Shown: positions 1 to 8,992, numbered from the stretch's first letter. The stretch is DNA of 35,444 bases from Bradyrhizobium elkanii WSM2783 (GCF_000472865.1 NZ_AXAP01000087.1:1-35444); one strand, 5' to 3'. Program-made: numbers and translations. Notes: a model not told the origin generated them from the letters alone.

Positions 1-1
1 A

Positions 2-29
2 GTTAGCGTCTGGCTCTCGCACGTCGGTC
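2..29 (+). repeat. Left terminal inverted repeat of the IS66 element
   Basis: This 28-bp end starts GTTAGCGTCTGGC. It pairs with 2925-2952 in opposite orientation, with 20 of 28 matches by hand count. It overlaps the tnpC stop codon by two bases. Confidence 0.75.
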
Positions 30-1563
30 AGGTATTGACATGATCCGTCGGTTTCCAGGCCCACGGCAGCAGTTCGTCGAGACGGTTGATCGGATGTCCG
101 TCGACCATGCGCGTGAGCACGTCACGCAGGTATGCGTAAGGCTCGACGTTATTGAGCTTGCACGTTTCGATCAGCGAACAGAGGATTGCCCATCGTTCCC
201 CACCGCCATCGCTACCGGCGAAGAGATGGTTCTTGCGGCCGAGCGCCACAGGTCGGATCGCCCGCTCGACGGGGTTCGTGTCAAGTTCGATGCGGCCGTC
301 ACGGAGGAAGCGGGTCAATCCATCCCAGCGCGACAGCGCATACCGGATCGCTTCGGCGAGATTGCCGCGCCCGGGCAATTGAGCGAGTTGCACCTCGAGC
401 CACAGGCGAAGGCTGTCAACGATCGGCTTGGCGAGTGCGCGCCGCGTAGCCAGCCGATGCGCCGGCGATTGACCACGCACCTGCGCTTCGACGGCATAGA
501 GGCTGGCAATACGACGCAAGGCCTCGTGCGCGATGGGCGTGTCCTCGGCTTGCGCAACCTCGTAGAACTTGCGCCTGGTGTGCGCCCAACATGCGGCGAG
601 AGTGATGTTTCCGGCGCCGGTCAGCCGCTCGAATCCGGCGTAACCGTCGACGTGCAGAACGCCCTTGAAGTGCATCAGATGCGCTGCTGGGCGCTCCGCT
701 TTCCGGTCGGGCGCGAACACATAAACCGCAGCTGGCGGCTCAGGCCCAGCCCAGCTCCGTTGATCGCGGGCATACACCCACAGCCGTCCGGTCTTGGTGC
801 GCCCGCGGCCCGGATCGAGCACCGGGATTGGCGTGTCGTCGGCAAACAGGTGATCCGACGCGAACATGTGCTCGCACAGCCGATCGTGCAGGGCCTCAAA
901 CCACCAGCACGCGCCGCCGACCCATCCGGCCAATGTCGAGCGCTCCAGTTCGACGCCATGGCGGGCAAAAATCTGCGCCTGCCGATAGAGCGGTGTGTGG
1001 TCGCAATATTTGCTGACCAGCACATGCGCGAGCATGGCTGGCGTGGCCAAGCCGCCGGCGATCGGTCGTTCGGGCGCCGGAGCCTGGGTGATCGTTCCGC
1101 AACTGCGGCAGGCATATTTCGGGCGGCAGACGCGTACCACGCGCAACTGTGCTGGCACCCAATCCAGCATCTCGCTGACGCTCTCACCGATCGCATGCAG
1201 CGCGCCGCCGCAGCACGCACATCTCTCGCTATCGACGTTAAGCACAACCTGTTCGCGGGGCAAATGATCCGGCAGCGGCTTGCGCTTCGGCTGCAGTTTC
1301 TGCGTCGGCGCAAACGCCTCCAGCGAGGCTTGATCTGCCTCGACGGCCGACAAATCGATGTCCAAATCTTCGAGTCCAAGGGCGAGCTGATCGGCGTCGA
1401 GACGCTCGGAACGACGCCCAAATTGTGCGCGCTGAAGCTGTTTGATGATCGCCTGGAGACGCTGGATCTCGCTGTTCCGATGCGCGATGACCGAGGCAAT
1501 GTCGCGCACCAGGCGATGCAGAAGCGCAGTATCCGACGGCAGATTGTCGAGGTCGAGCTGCAT
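28..1563 (-). CDS. tnpC: IS66-family transposase TnpC (DDE transposase)
   Basis: This 511-residue protein has the usual length and layout of IS66 TnpC, the catalytic transposase. The N-terminal 50 residues are helical and leucine-rich. A zinc-finger-like stretch (CACCGG, then CRSCG) lies near residues 115-155. A DDE core follows, with Asp in FADDTPIP, Asp in VLHVDGYAG, and Glu in the C-terminal LDTNPVERAIRP motif, which is typical of the family. It is the last gene of the tnpA-tnpB-tnpC set, with a 69-bp gap after tnpB. The reading frame is intact, so the element may still be active. Confidence 0.93.
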   Translation of the reverse strand: MQLDLDNLPSDTALLHRLVRDIASVIAHRNSEIQRLQAIIKQLQRAQFGRRSERLDADQLALGLEDLDIDLSAVEADQASLEAFAPTQKLQPKRKPLPDHLPREQVVLNVDSERCACCGGALHAIGESVSEMLDWVPAQLRVVRVCRPKYACRSCGTITQAPAPERPIAGGLATPAMLAHVLVSKYCDHTPLYRQAQIFARHGVELERSTLAGWVGGACWWFEALHDRLCEHMFASDHLFADDTPIPVLDPGRGRTKTGRLWVYARDQRSWAGPEPPAAVYVFAPDRKAERPAAHLMHFKGVLHVDGYAGFERLTGAGNITLAACWAHTRRKFYEVAQAEDTPIAHEALRRIASLYAVEAQVRGQSPAHRLATRRALAKPIVDSLRLWLEVQLAQLPGRGNLAEAIRYALSRWDGLTRFLRDGRIELDTNPVERAIRPVALGRKNHLFAGSDGGGERWAILCSLIETCKLNNVEPYAYLRDVLTRMVDGHPINRLDELLPWAWKPTDHVNT

Positions 1564-1632
1564 GACCGATTCTACTCGAACACGCTGATTCGACGAAGCA
1601 ACTTCGCTATATTCTATGCGGGTTTTTGCGAT

Positions 1633-1986
1633 TCAACCCGTGATGGCCGGGCGCCATCGACGCTCCGGCGTACGCCAATCGATGCCTTCGATCAGCATGG
1701 CAAGCTGCGCCGGGGACAGCGTCACCGTGCCACCTGGATCGCTCATTCTCGGCCAGATGAAGCCGCCCTGATCGAGCCGCTTGCTGAACAGGCAAAGCCC
1801 GTTGCCGTCCCAGAACAGGATCTTCAGCGTGCTTGCCTTCTTGCCTCGGAAGGCAAACAGGTGGCCGGAGAACGGATCCTTCTTGAGGTGTTCCTGAACG
1901 AGCGCGGCGAGGCCATCCAGGCCCTTGCGCATGTCGGTATACCCCAAGGCCAGATGGACTTTCACGCCGGCCGGCACGATCATCAT
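1633..1986 (-). CDS. tnpB: IS66 family accessory protein TnpB
   Basis: This 117-residue protein matches IS66 TnpB (Orf2). It carries the family signatures LGYTDMRKGLDGLAALV and KILFWDGNGLCLFSKRL. TnpB is needed for transposition of IS66 elements, but its biochemical role is not settled. The ATG overlaps the tnpA stop as ATGA, which implies translational coupling. The start at 1986 gives the usual N terminus (MIVPAGVKVHLA). Confidence 0.92.
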   Translation of the reverse strand: MMIVPAGVKVHLALGYTDMRKGLDGLAALVQEHLKKDPFSGHLFAFRGKKASTLKILFWDGNGLCLFSKRLDQGGFIWPRMSDPGGTVTLSPAQLAMLIEGIDWRTPERRWRPAITG

Positions 1987-2870
1987 CGTGCTGTCTCCCG
2001 CTCAGTGATCTGGCGACGGACCGCATCGGGATCGCTGCCGATCGGCGCGAAGACGCGGCGGCCATCGTCCAATTTGACAACCGTCATGCCGTCGGGCGGC
2101 TGCAACAGATCGTGCAGAACAACCGGCGTCGATGACCCGACGGCTCCAGCATCGGCCACCGCGACCGGCACCAACTTGGCGCGCTTGCCCTTACCAAACC
2201 CAAGCTCCGCTCGCCAGCGGAACAACATGCTAGTGACGATACCGTGCCTTCGTGCCGCCGACGATACGGTCTCCCAAGGTCGTTCAGTCTCCAACACGAT
2301 GGCCAGCTTTTCCTCGTCGGTGAAGCTGCGGCGGCTCTGCTTCTCAGGTGTCGGAGGATCGTCATTCGGCGTCGCTGTCAAGCGAGATTCAGCTGCGCCA
2401 TCCTTAGCACTAGTCTTAGCACTAGTGCTTAACAGTGGGCGGGCACTCGGATGAAGGTGCGTCCGCCAGTCGATTTCAACGTCGTTGGCGTCGATCAAAT
2501 CGCGCCATCGCCTCAGGCTGTGCTGCGATATGCCATGGGCGCGGGCATAGGCTTGCATGCTCAGACCGCACCACTTCATCGCTTCAACGTGCATCGCCCA
2601 GAACGCTTGCACAGCTCTGCAGCGGAGGTCCTTCGACACTGGAGCCCGCTTCTTGCGGAGCCGCTCCCGACGTTCCTCGCGACGCAATTCCGCACGTATT
2701 TGCAACGTCTCAGCGTCAACCAGATGCCGCAGCCAGCGATCGAACGTGCCGCCACTGAGACGGTGCTGACGACAATATTTGCGCTTGCTGAGACCGCTTC
2801 GCCGCCACGCTTCAACGTGTACCGACCAAAAGGAACGACGTGCTTCGTTCTTGAAATATTCCGTACCCAC
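1983..2870 (-). CDS. tnpA: IS66 family accessory protein TnpA, long form with tandem helix-turn-helix units
   Basis: At 295 residues this is about twice the usual length of IS66 TnpA. The C-terminal part (from about residue 178, RRSFTDEEKLAIVLE) is the normal TnpA helix-turn-helix, ending RWRAELG. In front of it lie two similar units: residues about 14-49 (WSVHVEAWRRSGLS to RWLRHL) and about 90-125 (FWAMHVEAMKWCGLS to RRWRDL). They look like an internal duplication of a DNA-binding domain. The protein probably binds the element's ends. Start and frame are clear, and the 3' end overlaps tnpB. Confidence 0.85.
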   Translation of the reverse strand: MGTEYFKNEARRSFWSVHVEAWRRSGLSKRKYCRQHRLSGGTFDRWLRHLVDAETLQIRAELRREERRERLRKKRAPVSKDLRCRAVQAFWAMHVEAMKWCGLSMQAYARAHGISQHSLRRWRDLIDANDVEIDWRTHLHPSARPLLSTSAKTSAKDGAAESRLTATPNDDPPTPEKQSRRSFTDEEKLAIVLETERPWETVSSAARRHGIVTSMLFRWRAELGFGKGKRAKLVPVAVADAGAVGSSTPVVLHDLLQPPDGMTVVKLDDGRRVFAPIGSDPDAVRRQITERETAR

Positions 2871-2924
2871 CGGAGATCCTCCAATGCAGCAAGGAACCCG
2901 ATATGGAACGACAACGCACTCTCG

Positions 2925-2952
2925 GAAAGTCGTGCAAGATTCCGACGCTTAC
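2925..2952 (-). repeat. Right terminal inverted repeat of the IS66 element
   Basis: Read on the minus strand from 2952 it begins GTAAGCGTCGG and pairs with positions 2-29. It marks the boundary between the insertion sequence and the relaxase leader region. Confidence 0.75.
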
Positions 2953-3130
2953 GCTCGACAGAAAGACGGCGAGATAAAAGGGGCTCGCCCGTTGAACCGC
3001 AAGCCATTGACATGGCTTGGGTTCCGGCGTGCCGATCGGTCGGGGCGCGTGCCGCGGTTAGCATTTTTACGAATCCAATCAAAGGCGTTTTCGGCACCGT
3101 GTGCGCTTTTGATCGTTGGGAGGCCGTGCC
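2953..3130 (+). other. Relaxase leader region; possible oriT or promoter
   Basis: This non-coding stretch separates the IS66 element from the relaxase. It contains a 6-bp perfect inverted repeat, GGCGAG (2968-2973) and CTCGCC (2984-2989), with a 10-base loop. A TTGACA hexamer at 3007-3012 has no convincing -10 partner. Elements of this type often carry oriT beside the relaxase gene, so this is the natural place to look, but no nic-site consensus is recognised. Part of the original leader may have been lost to the IS insertion. Confidence 0.3.
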
Positions 3131-4894
3131 GTGACTGTAGGCGACAGCGACCTGCGTATTCGGCCTGGACGCATCCGCAGTACACGCGCGCCGAAGCCGA
3201 AGAGCTTCATCAACCAGGTGCTGCGTGCCGCGAAGCAAGCTGGACATACCTCGGGTCAGGCTGCGGCCGGCAGGCGTTCGGCGGCCTATGGGCGCTCGAC
3301 GTTTGGCCGCGGGCGCCTCGCCTTTAGCCGCGCCAGATTGTTCAGCCCGACGCGGCGCGTTGTGGTGAAGGCGCGCGTGGTCCGTCATAAAGGTCGAGCC
3401 TTCCGTTCGGCACCACTGACCGCGCACCTCTCATATCTGAAGCGCGATGGCGTCACCCGAAGCGGCGAGAGGGCCGAGATGTTCGATGCTGGCAGCGACC
3501 GCGCCGATAGCGCGGCTTTCGCAGAACGCTGCAAGGACGACCGGCATCATTTCAGGTTCATCGTCTCACCAGAGGATGCCGGCGACATGACCGACCTGAA
3601 GGCCTTCACCCGCGATCTCGCCACGCAGATGGCGACCGATCTTGGCACGCGCCTCGATTGGGTAGCTGTCGATCATTGGAATACCGACAACCCTCACGTC
3701 CATCTCCTCGTTCGGGGCTTAGATGAGGAGGGGGCGGATCTCGTGATCTCCCGCGACTACATCAGCCAGGGCCTGCGCTCACGCGCCGAGGAACTGGTCG
3801 CCATCGAACTGGGTCCGAAACCGGAGCACGAGATCCGTAATTCGCTGGAGAGGGAAGTCACGGCGGAACGATGGACGCGGCTCGATCGGGAGATCCGGCT
3901 GGCGGCAGATGAGACCGGCACTATCGATCTTCGTCCAGAGAATCCTGGCAAGTCCGATCCCGAGATCCGGCGCCTGATGGTCGGTCGCCTTCAACACCTG
4001 GAGAAGATGGGCCTTGCCGCATCCGCCGCGCCAGGGGAATGGATGGTCGGGCTCGAGGCCGAGCGTAGCTTGCGCGACCTCGGCATGCGCGGCGACATCA
4101 TCAAGACCATGCACCGGGCCTTTACCGAGCGTGGGGAAGCGCGCGGCGTTGCCGATTTCGTCATCGAAGGTGGACAGCCGACGCCTCAGATTGTCGGACG
4201 ACTGATCGACCGTGGATTGCATGACGAACTGACTGGCGAGACCTACGCCGTGATCGACGGGACTGACGGACGCGCCCACCATGTCCGCTTCCGCGGGATC
4301 GAGGCCTTCGACCATGCGCCGCCGATCGGCGGCATCGTCGAAGTCCGACGCTTCGGTCAAGCCGGCGATCCGCAGCCGACTGTAGTGCTGGCGATCCGCT
4401 CTGATCTCGATCTTGCCGAGCAGGTCACCGCGAAGGGCGCGACCTGGCTCGATCACAGGCTGGTCGAACGCGACCCCATGCCGCTCGCCATGGGCGGATT
4501 CGGCCGCGAGACCCGCGAAGCCATGAAAGCCCGTACCGAGCATCTGATCCAGGAGGGCCTAGTCCGGCGGCAGGGCCAACGCATCATCCTGCAGCGCGAT
4601 CTCCTGAACACGTTGCGCCGGCGTGAACTGGACGAGGTGGCAGCAAAGGTCTCGGCCGACACCCGCCTGCCTCACGTGAAGCATAACTCCGGGGAGCATG
4701 TGGCGGGCACGTATCGCCAGCGGCTGACGCTAGCGTCGGGACGTTTTGCGATGATCGATAACGGCCTCGGCTTCCAGCTCGTGCCCTGGTCGCGCGAGCT
4801 CGAGAACAGGCTCGGCCAACACGTCACCGGTGTCGCGAAAGATGGTGGTGGCATCGAATGGGGCTTTGGTCGGAAGCGCGACCTCGGCCTCTAG
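3131..4894 (+). CDS. VirD2-like conjugative relaxase with DUF3363 C-terminal region
   Basis: The relaxase nicks DNA at oriT, binds the 5' end covalently and leads the strand into the recipient. The 587-residue protein shows the relaxase core: HLSYLKRDGVTR, which holds the likely catalytic tyrosine; HHFRFIVSPED; and the histidine triad motif DHWNTDNPHVHLLVRG. A long C-terminal region of the DUF3363 type follows. The GTG at 3131 is preferred because GGGAGG (3118-3123) lies 7 bases upstream; an in-frame TTG at 3116 overlaps that ribosome site. The coupling-protein gene follows 36 bp downstream, as in RlxS-type elements. Confidence 0.9.
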   Translation: MTVGDSDLRIRPGRIRSTRAPKPKSFINQVLRAAKQAGHTSGQAAAGRRSAAYGRSTFGRGRLAFSRARLFSPTRRVVVKARVVRHKGRAFRSAPLTAHLSYLKRDGVTRSGERAEMFDAGSDRADSAAFAERCKDDRHHFRFIVSPEDAGDMTDLKAFTRDLATQMATDLGTRLDWVAVDHWNTDNPHVHLLVRGLDEEGADLVISRDYISQGLRSRAEELVAIELGPKPEHEIRNSLEREVTAERWTRLDREIRLAADETGTIDLRPENPGKSDPEIRRLMVGRLQHLEKMGLAASAAPGEWMVGLEAERSLRDLGMRGDIIKTMHRAFTERGEARGVADFVIEGGQPTPQIVGRLIDRGLHDELTGETYAVIDGTDGRAHHVRFRGIEAFDHAPPIGGIVEVRRFGQAGDPQPTVVLAIRSDLDLAEQVTAKGATWLDHRLVERDPMPLAMGGFGRETREAMKARTEHLIQEGLVRRQGQRIILQRDLLNTLRRRELDEVAAKVSADTRLPHVKHNSGEHVAGTYRQRLTLASGRFAMIDNGLGFQLVPWSRELENRLGQHVTGVAKDGGGIEWGFGRKRDLGL

Positions 4895-4930
4895 CAATCT
4901 CGCCAATTCAATTGCGGAAGGACGTTAGGG

Positions 4931-6916
4931 ATGTCCGGAACCAAAATCCTCTGGGGACAGGTGATCGTCGTCGGCCTAATCGTTTTGCTGGCCATCTGGG
5001 GAGCAACCGAGTGGACGGCATGGCGGCTCGCCTGGCAACCGGAGCTTGGGCGACCTTGGTTCGAACTGTTGGGCTTCAAGATCTACTACCCGCCAATCTT
5101 CTTCTGGTGGTGGTTCGTCTACGATGCTTATGCGCCACCGGTCTTTGTCGAAGGTGCTTTAATCGCGGCGTCGGGAACCTTCGTTTCCATCGCGGTGGCG
5201 ATCGGCATGTCGGTTTGGCGCGCGCGTGAAGCCAAGAATGTCGAGACCTATGGTTCGGCGCGCTGGGCCGATGTGGAAGAGGTTCGAGCGGCCGGACTTC
5301 TCGGTCCGGATGGTGTGGTGCTCGGCAAACTCCACCGCGACTATCTCCGCCATGACGGACCGGAACATGTGTTGTGTTTTGCACCAACCCGGTCCGGCAA
5401 GGGTGTTGGCCTCGTCGTGCCCTCGCTGCTGGCTTGGCCCGGCTCGGCCATCGTTCACGACATTAAGGGCGAGAACTGGCAACTGACCGCGGGCTTCCGC
5501 TCGCGGCATGGCCGCGTCCTGTTGTTCGATCCCACCAACCCAAAGTCCTCAGCCTACAATCCGCTCCTTGAAGTGCGGCGCGGTGAATGTGAGGTTCGCG
5601 ACGTCCAGAATGTGGCCGACGTCCTGGTCGACCCTGAAGGGTCCCTCGACAAGCGGAACCACTGGGAGAAGACCAGTCATTCACTCCTGGTCGGCGCCAT
5701 ACTCCATGTACTCTATGCCGAGGCCGACAAGACCTTGGCCGGGGTCGCAGCTTTCCTCTCCGATCCGAAGCGGCCGATCGAAGCGACGCTGAAGGCAATG
5801 ATGACCACACCGCATCTTGGTGAGCAGGGCGCCCATCCTGTGGTCGCCTCGACCGCGCGCGAACTCCTCAACAAATCCGAGAACGAACGCTCCGGCGTCC
5901 TGTCCACCGCGCTGTCGTTCCTCGGGCTCTATCGCGATCCCGTCGTAGCCCAGGTGACCTGCCGCTGCGACTGGAGGATTGCCGATCTGATCGCCAATAG
6001 CCGCCCTGCGACGCTTTACCTTGTGGTGCCGCCCTCCGATATCTCACGAACCAAACCATTGATCCGCCTGGTGCTGAACCAGATCGGTCGTCGCCTGACC
6101 GAGGACCTACACGACCGTGATCGCAGGCATCGAGTCCTGATGATGCTTGATGAGTTCCCGGCACTGGGGCGGCTTGATTTCTTCGAGTCCGCGCTCGCCT
6201 TTATGGCGGGGTACGGCATCAAGAGCTTCTTGATCGCGCAGTCTCTCAATCAGATCGAGAAGGCCTACGGGCCCAACAACGCCATCCTCGACAATTGTCA
6301 CGCCCGCGTCAGCTTCGCGACCAATGACGAGCGGACCGCGAAGCGGGTGTCTGATGCGCTCGGCACGGCGACTGAGATGCGGGCGATGAAGAACTATGCC
6401 GGTCACAGGTTGAACCCGTGGCTGGGGCACCTGATGGTCTCCCGACAGGAGACGGCGAGGCCGCTGCTGACCCCGGGCGAGGTCATGCAGCTTCCGCCGA
6501 CGGACGAGATCGTCATGGTGGCAGGCACGGCGCCGATACGCGCGAAGAAGGTCCGCTACTACGAGGATCGGCGATTCACCGAGCGGGTTCTGCCGCCGCC
6601 CGATCCGGCGGCATCAGGTCGATCATCGCGAATCGACGGATGGTCAACACTTGGAACGCTGAAGCCGGTGCCGCTTCCGGCCGGCGGGAGGCAAGGAGAG
6701 GAAGACACCGCGAACAGCGGACTCCGTCGCGAGACCGAACTTCCCGATCACGTCGCGATCGTCAAGGAGACAACCGCGCCGACGCCGGCAGAAGAATTTG
6801 CCGCTGTTCTTGACGATGACGAGGATGCGGTCCGTCAGTCCCGGCTCATGCGCCAACAGATGCGCGGTGTCGCCCGTCAAGTCGCCATGGACCCGAATGA
6901 CGGTATGGAGCTCTAA
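4931..6916 (+). CDS. traG: Conjugal transfer coupling protein TraG (VirD4 family)
   Basis: This 661-residue ATPase delivers the relaxase-DNA complex to the mating channel at the inner membrane. Two or more N-terminal membrane segments (residues about 10-30 and 45-100) precede the ATPase domain. Walker A is APTRSGKGVG near residue 150 and Walker B-like LMMLDEFPALG is near residue 400. The C-terminal 80 residues are variable. It sits between the relaxase and a ribbon-helix-helix gene that starts 6 bp downstream, so the three are probably one transcript. Confidence 0.95.
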   Translation: MSGTKILWGQVIVVGLIVLLAIWGATEWTAWRLAWQPELGRPWFELLGFKIYYPPIFFWWWFVYDAYAPPVFVEGALIAASGTFVSIAVAIGMSVWRAREAKNVETYGSARWADVEEVRAAGLLGPDGVVLGKLHRDYLRHDGPEHVLCFAPTRSGKGVGLVVPSLLAWPGSAIVHDIKGENWQLTAGFRSRHGRVLLFDPTNPKSSAYNPLLEVRRGECEVRDVQNVADVLVDPEGSLDKRNHWEKTSHSLLVGAILHVLYAEADKTLAGVAAFLSDPKRPIEATLKAMMTTPHLGEQGAHPVVASTARELLNKSENERSGVLSTALSFLGLYRDPVVAQVTCRCDWRIADLIANSRPATLYLVVPPSDISRTKPLIRLVLNQIGRRLTEDLHDRDRRHRVLMMLDEFPALGRLDFFESALAFMAGYGIKSFLIAQSLNQIEKAYGPNNAILDNCHARVSFATNDERTAKRVSDALGTATEMRAMKNYAGHRLNPWLGHLMVSRQETARPLLTPGEVMQLPPTDEIVMVAGTAPIRAKKVRYYEDRRFTERVLPPPDPAASGRSSRIDGWSTLGTLKPVPLPAGGRQGEEDTANSGLRRETELPDHVAIVKETTAPTPAEEFAAVLDDDEDAVRQSRLMRQQMRGVARQVAMDPNDGMEL

Positions 6917-6922
6917 GGCAAT

Positions 6923-7348
6923 ATGCGCGACCGGATGAACGTCTATTTCCCGCCGGAGCTTCTGAAACACATCTCCGAGCTTGCCGATCGCAAGAAGCTC
7001 TCCCGGTCTGCGATCGTGGAAGCGGCGGTCGCCTCCTTTCTGTCACCCGACGGAGCGGATAGGCGAGAAGCTGCGTTTACCCGTCGCCTGGACCGGCTAT
7101 CGCGCCAGATGCAGAGGCTGGAGCGTGACGTTGGTCTGACGGCCGAGACGTTGGCTCTCTTCATACGCTTCTGGCTCACGATCACGCCGCCGCTACCTAA
7201 CGACGCGCAGGCAGCCGCGCAGGCAAAGGGCCGAGAACGATTTGAAGGATTTGTCGAGGCGCTCGGGCGCCGTTTGCAAAAGGGGCAAAGCTTTCTGCGC
7301 GAGATTCCAGAAGATATCCGCCGTCAGGAACCGCCCGAAGAAACCTGA
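6923..7348 (+). CDS. Ribbon-helix-helix (CopG-like) protein of the transfer module
   Basis: This 141-residue protein opens with MNVYFPPELLKHISELADRKKLSRSAIVEAA, the beta-strand and two helices of a ribbon-helix-helix DNA-binding domain. The middle (about 50-110) is helical with coiled-coil character, and the C terminus is charged. Genes like this are regularly found between traG and trbB in these elements. They may regulate transfer genes or help at oriT. The start is 6 bp after traG, supporting translation from the same transcript. Confidence 0.82.
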   Translation: MRDRMNVYFPPELLKHISELADRKKLSRSAIVEAAVASFLSPDGADRREAAFTRRLDRLSRQMQRLERDVGLTAETLALFIRFWLTITPPLPNDAQAAAQAKGRERFEGFVEALGRRLQKGQSFLREIPEDIRRQEPPEET

Positions 7349-7380
7349 TTGAACCATGTAGACAGACCATTTCGCCGGGT

Positions 7381-7410
7381 CCTTCTTTTTCTACGCCAGC
7401 CCACGATCGC
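7381..7410 (+). repeat. 30-bp direct repeat, copy A, left of the inserted transporter gene
   Basis: The core TTCTTTTTCTACGCCAG is shared with positions 8871-8900. The two 30-bp copies match at 26 of 30 positions, and all four differences are C/T or G/A transitions. The copies bracket the major-facilitator gene that interrupts the transfer module. Confidence 0.8.
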
Positions 7411-7484
7411 AGCAATTTAGCCAAGCCCACAAAAAGCTGGACACGCTATCGGCTCGAATGAGCTGAGGAGCAAGAAGGACTAGC

Positions 7485-8813
7485 ATGCAAACTCCAGGGG
7501 CATGGCGTCTCACCGCGCGCGTATTTCTCCCGTTTGCTGCTGGATACTACCTCTCGTATCTATTTCGAACGATCAACGCGCTGATCGCCAGTCATCTCAG
7601 CTCGGATACCGGGCTTGGGACTGCCGACCTCGGGTTGCTTACGTCAGTCTATTTCCTCGTTTTTGCGGCGGCGCAGATCCCCGTCGGCATATTGTTGGAC
7701 CGTTTTGGTCCGCGTCGCGTCCAGAGTGGTCTGCTCCTGCTTGCAGCAGTGGGCGCCGGACTGTTCGCTGTATCGAGCGGCTTCCTGTCCCTTTTGATCG
7801 CGCGTGCAATGATCGGGTTTGGTGTAGCTGCAGCGCTGACGGCTGGACTGAAGTCCATCATCCTTTGGTTCCCCAGGGAACGGGTTGCCTTGCTGAACGG
7901 CTATATGGTCATGCTGGGATCGCTAGGAGCGGTGACCGCTACGGTTCCTGTCGAACACCTGCTCGCTTGGACGGGCTGGCGGCAGCTCTTTGAGATTCTG
8001 GCGGCCGCTACCGGGGCGACGGCCATTCTCATCTATGTCGTCGTGCCTGAGCGAGGCATTGTCCCATCAACAGCGCGCGCCACCCTTGGCTCCGTTTTTG
8101 GCGATCGACGCTTCTGGCGAGTGGCCCCATTGTCGGCGACTTGCATTGGATCAGCCTGGTCTCTGCAGGGACTGTGGGCATCACCGTGGCTGATCGACGT
8201 GGACGGGCTTGATCGCGCAAGTCTCGTAAGACAGCTGTTCATAATGTCCATTGTATTGTGCGGTGGTGCCTGGTTATTCGGTACGACGGTCCATTCCATC
8301 AAGCGGAGAGGAATCGGGACGGATACGGTGTTAGCGATTATTGCAGTGCTGTTCATCGCAGCCGAGTTAGCCTTGATCCTGCGAGCGCCTTTGCCGTCCA
8401 TCTTGCCCTGGTCTGTTATCGCAATTGTCGGAACGGCAACCGTGGTCAGCTTCGCGGCAATAGCGGATTACTTTCCGCCGGAGCTTGCCGGTCGTGCCAA
8501 CGGCGCCTTGAACGTCTTGCACTTTGGTTGGGCGTTTCTGGCACAATACGCGACAGGCCTGATCCTGGAGCAATGGTCTGCGAATGATGGCCATAGGCCC
8601 GTCCAAGCCTATCAAGTCGCGTTCGGTCTCAACGTAGCACTGCAGATCGCGACGTTTGTCTGGTTCGCGCTGCCCTGGTACCGATCCATCGTTTCGTGGA
8701 TGAGTTCAATCCTTTTCTTCAAGCCGGCTGATGTTTCCTACGCTGTCGAGTCAATTGGGTTATATGAGGATTCGGTCATCCTTCTGCCCGCGGATGACGA
8801 TGCGGAGTGGTGA
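7485..8813 (+). CDS. Major facilitator superfamily transporter inserted in the transfer module
   Basis: This 442-residue protein has about twelve hydrophobic segments. It has the MFS signature between segments 2 and 3 (GILLDRFGPRRVQ, near residues 70-82) and a long central loop around residues 185-215. It is a cytoplasmic-membrane secondary transporter; the substrate cannot be read from the sequence. It is not part of the standard traG-RHH-trbB order and sits between two direct repeats (7381 and 8871), so it looks like cargo that entered the conjugation cluster. A ribosome site (AAGGA) lies about 8 bases before the ATG. It is distinct from the aromatic-acid transporter at 21539-22903. Confidence 0.85.
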   Translation: MQTPGAWRLTARVFLPFAAGYYLSYLFRTINALIASHLSSDTGLGTADLGLLTSVYFLVFAAAQIPVGILLDRFGPRRVQSGLLLLAAVGAGLFAVSSGFLSLLIARAMIGFGVAAALTAGLKSIILWFPRERVALLNGYMVMLGSLGAVTATVPVEHLLAWTGWRQLFEILAAATGATAILIYVVVPERGIVPSTARATLGSVFGDRRFWRVAPLSATCIGSAWSLQGLWASPWLIDVDGLDRASLVRQLFIMSIVLCGGAWLFGTTVHSIKRRGIGTDTVLAIIAVLFIAAELALILRAPLPSILPWSVIAIVGTATVVSFAAIADYFPPELAGRANGALNVLHFGWAFLAQYATGLILEQWSANDGHRPVQAYQVAFGLNVALQIATFVWFALPWYRSIVSWMSSILFFKPADVSYAVESIGLYEDSVILLPADDDAEW

Positions 8814-8870
8814 GCAGCAACTCGCAGCGAACTGATGCCATTGAGTAGACCCCAAGTATCGGTTCTCAGG

Positions 8871-8900
8871 CTTTCTTTTTCTACGCCAGTCTACGATCAC
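8871..8900 (+). repeat. 30-bp direct repeat, copy B, right of the inserted transporter gene
   Basis: This is the partner of 7381-7410, 1490 bp away, in the same orientation and with 26 of 30 matches. The remaining sequence to trbB at 8993 holds no recognised gene. Confidence 0.8.
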
Positions 8901-8992
8901 CGAAAGCGCTTGTTGCGCCAAGTCCATTGGTGCCCTTTCTAATGATCTCCATCTGAGGGGCCCTTTGGTCGCCCTCAATCGGTGGGGCGACA

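Larger units (their letters stand above)
2..2952 (-). mobile_element. IS66-family insertion sequence, apparently complete
   Basis: The element holds the three-gene tnpA-tnpB-tnpC set of IS66 elements, all on the minus strand. Its ends are imperfect inverted repeats: positions 2-29 begin GTTAGCGTC, and positions 2952 back to 2925 begin GTAAGCGTC on the other strand. By hand count 20 of 28 positions match. IS66 elements usually make 8-bp target duplications. The right flank would be 2953-2960, but the left flank lies outside the window, so this cannot be tested. The element sits just upstream of the relaxase gene, so whatever preceded the relaxase has been separated from it. Confidence 0.88.

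Noticed and set aside
40..2454. Long plus-strand open frame of 804 codons
   Set aside because: It is the antisense shadow of tnpC and tnpB, spans their boundaries, and resembles no protein; the minus-strand IS66 genes explain the region.
3007..3028. GACATGGCTTGGGTTCC near the relaxase resembling part of the 91-bp element copy 3
   Set aside because: The match covers only about 17 bases and fails on both sides; probably chance in GC-rich DNA.
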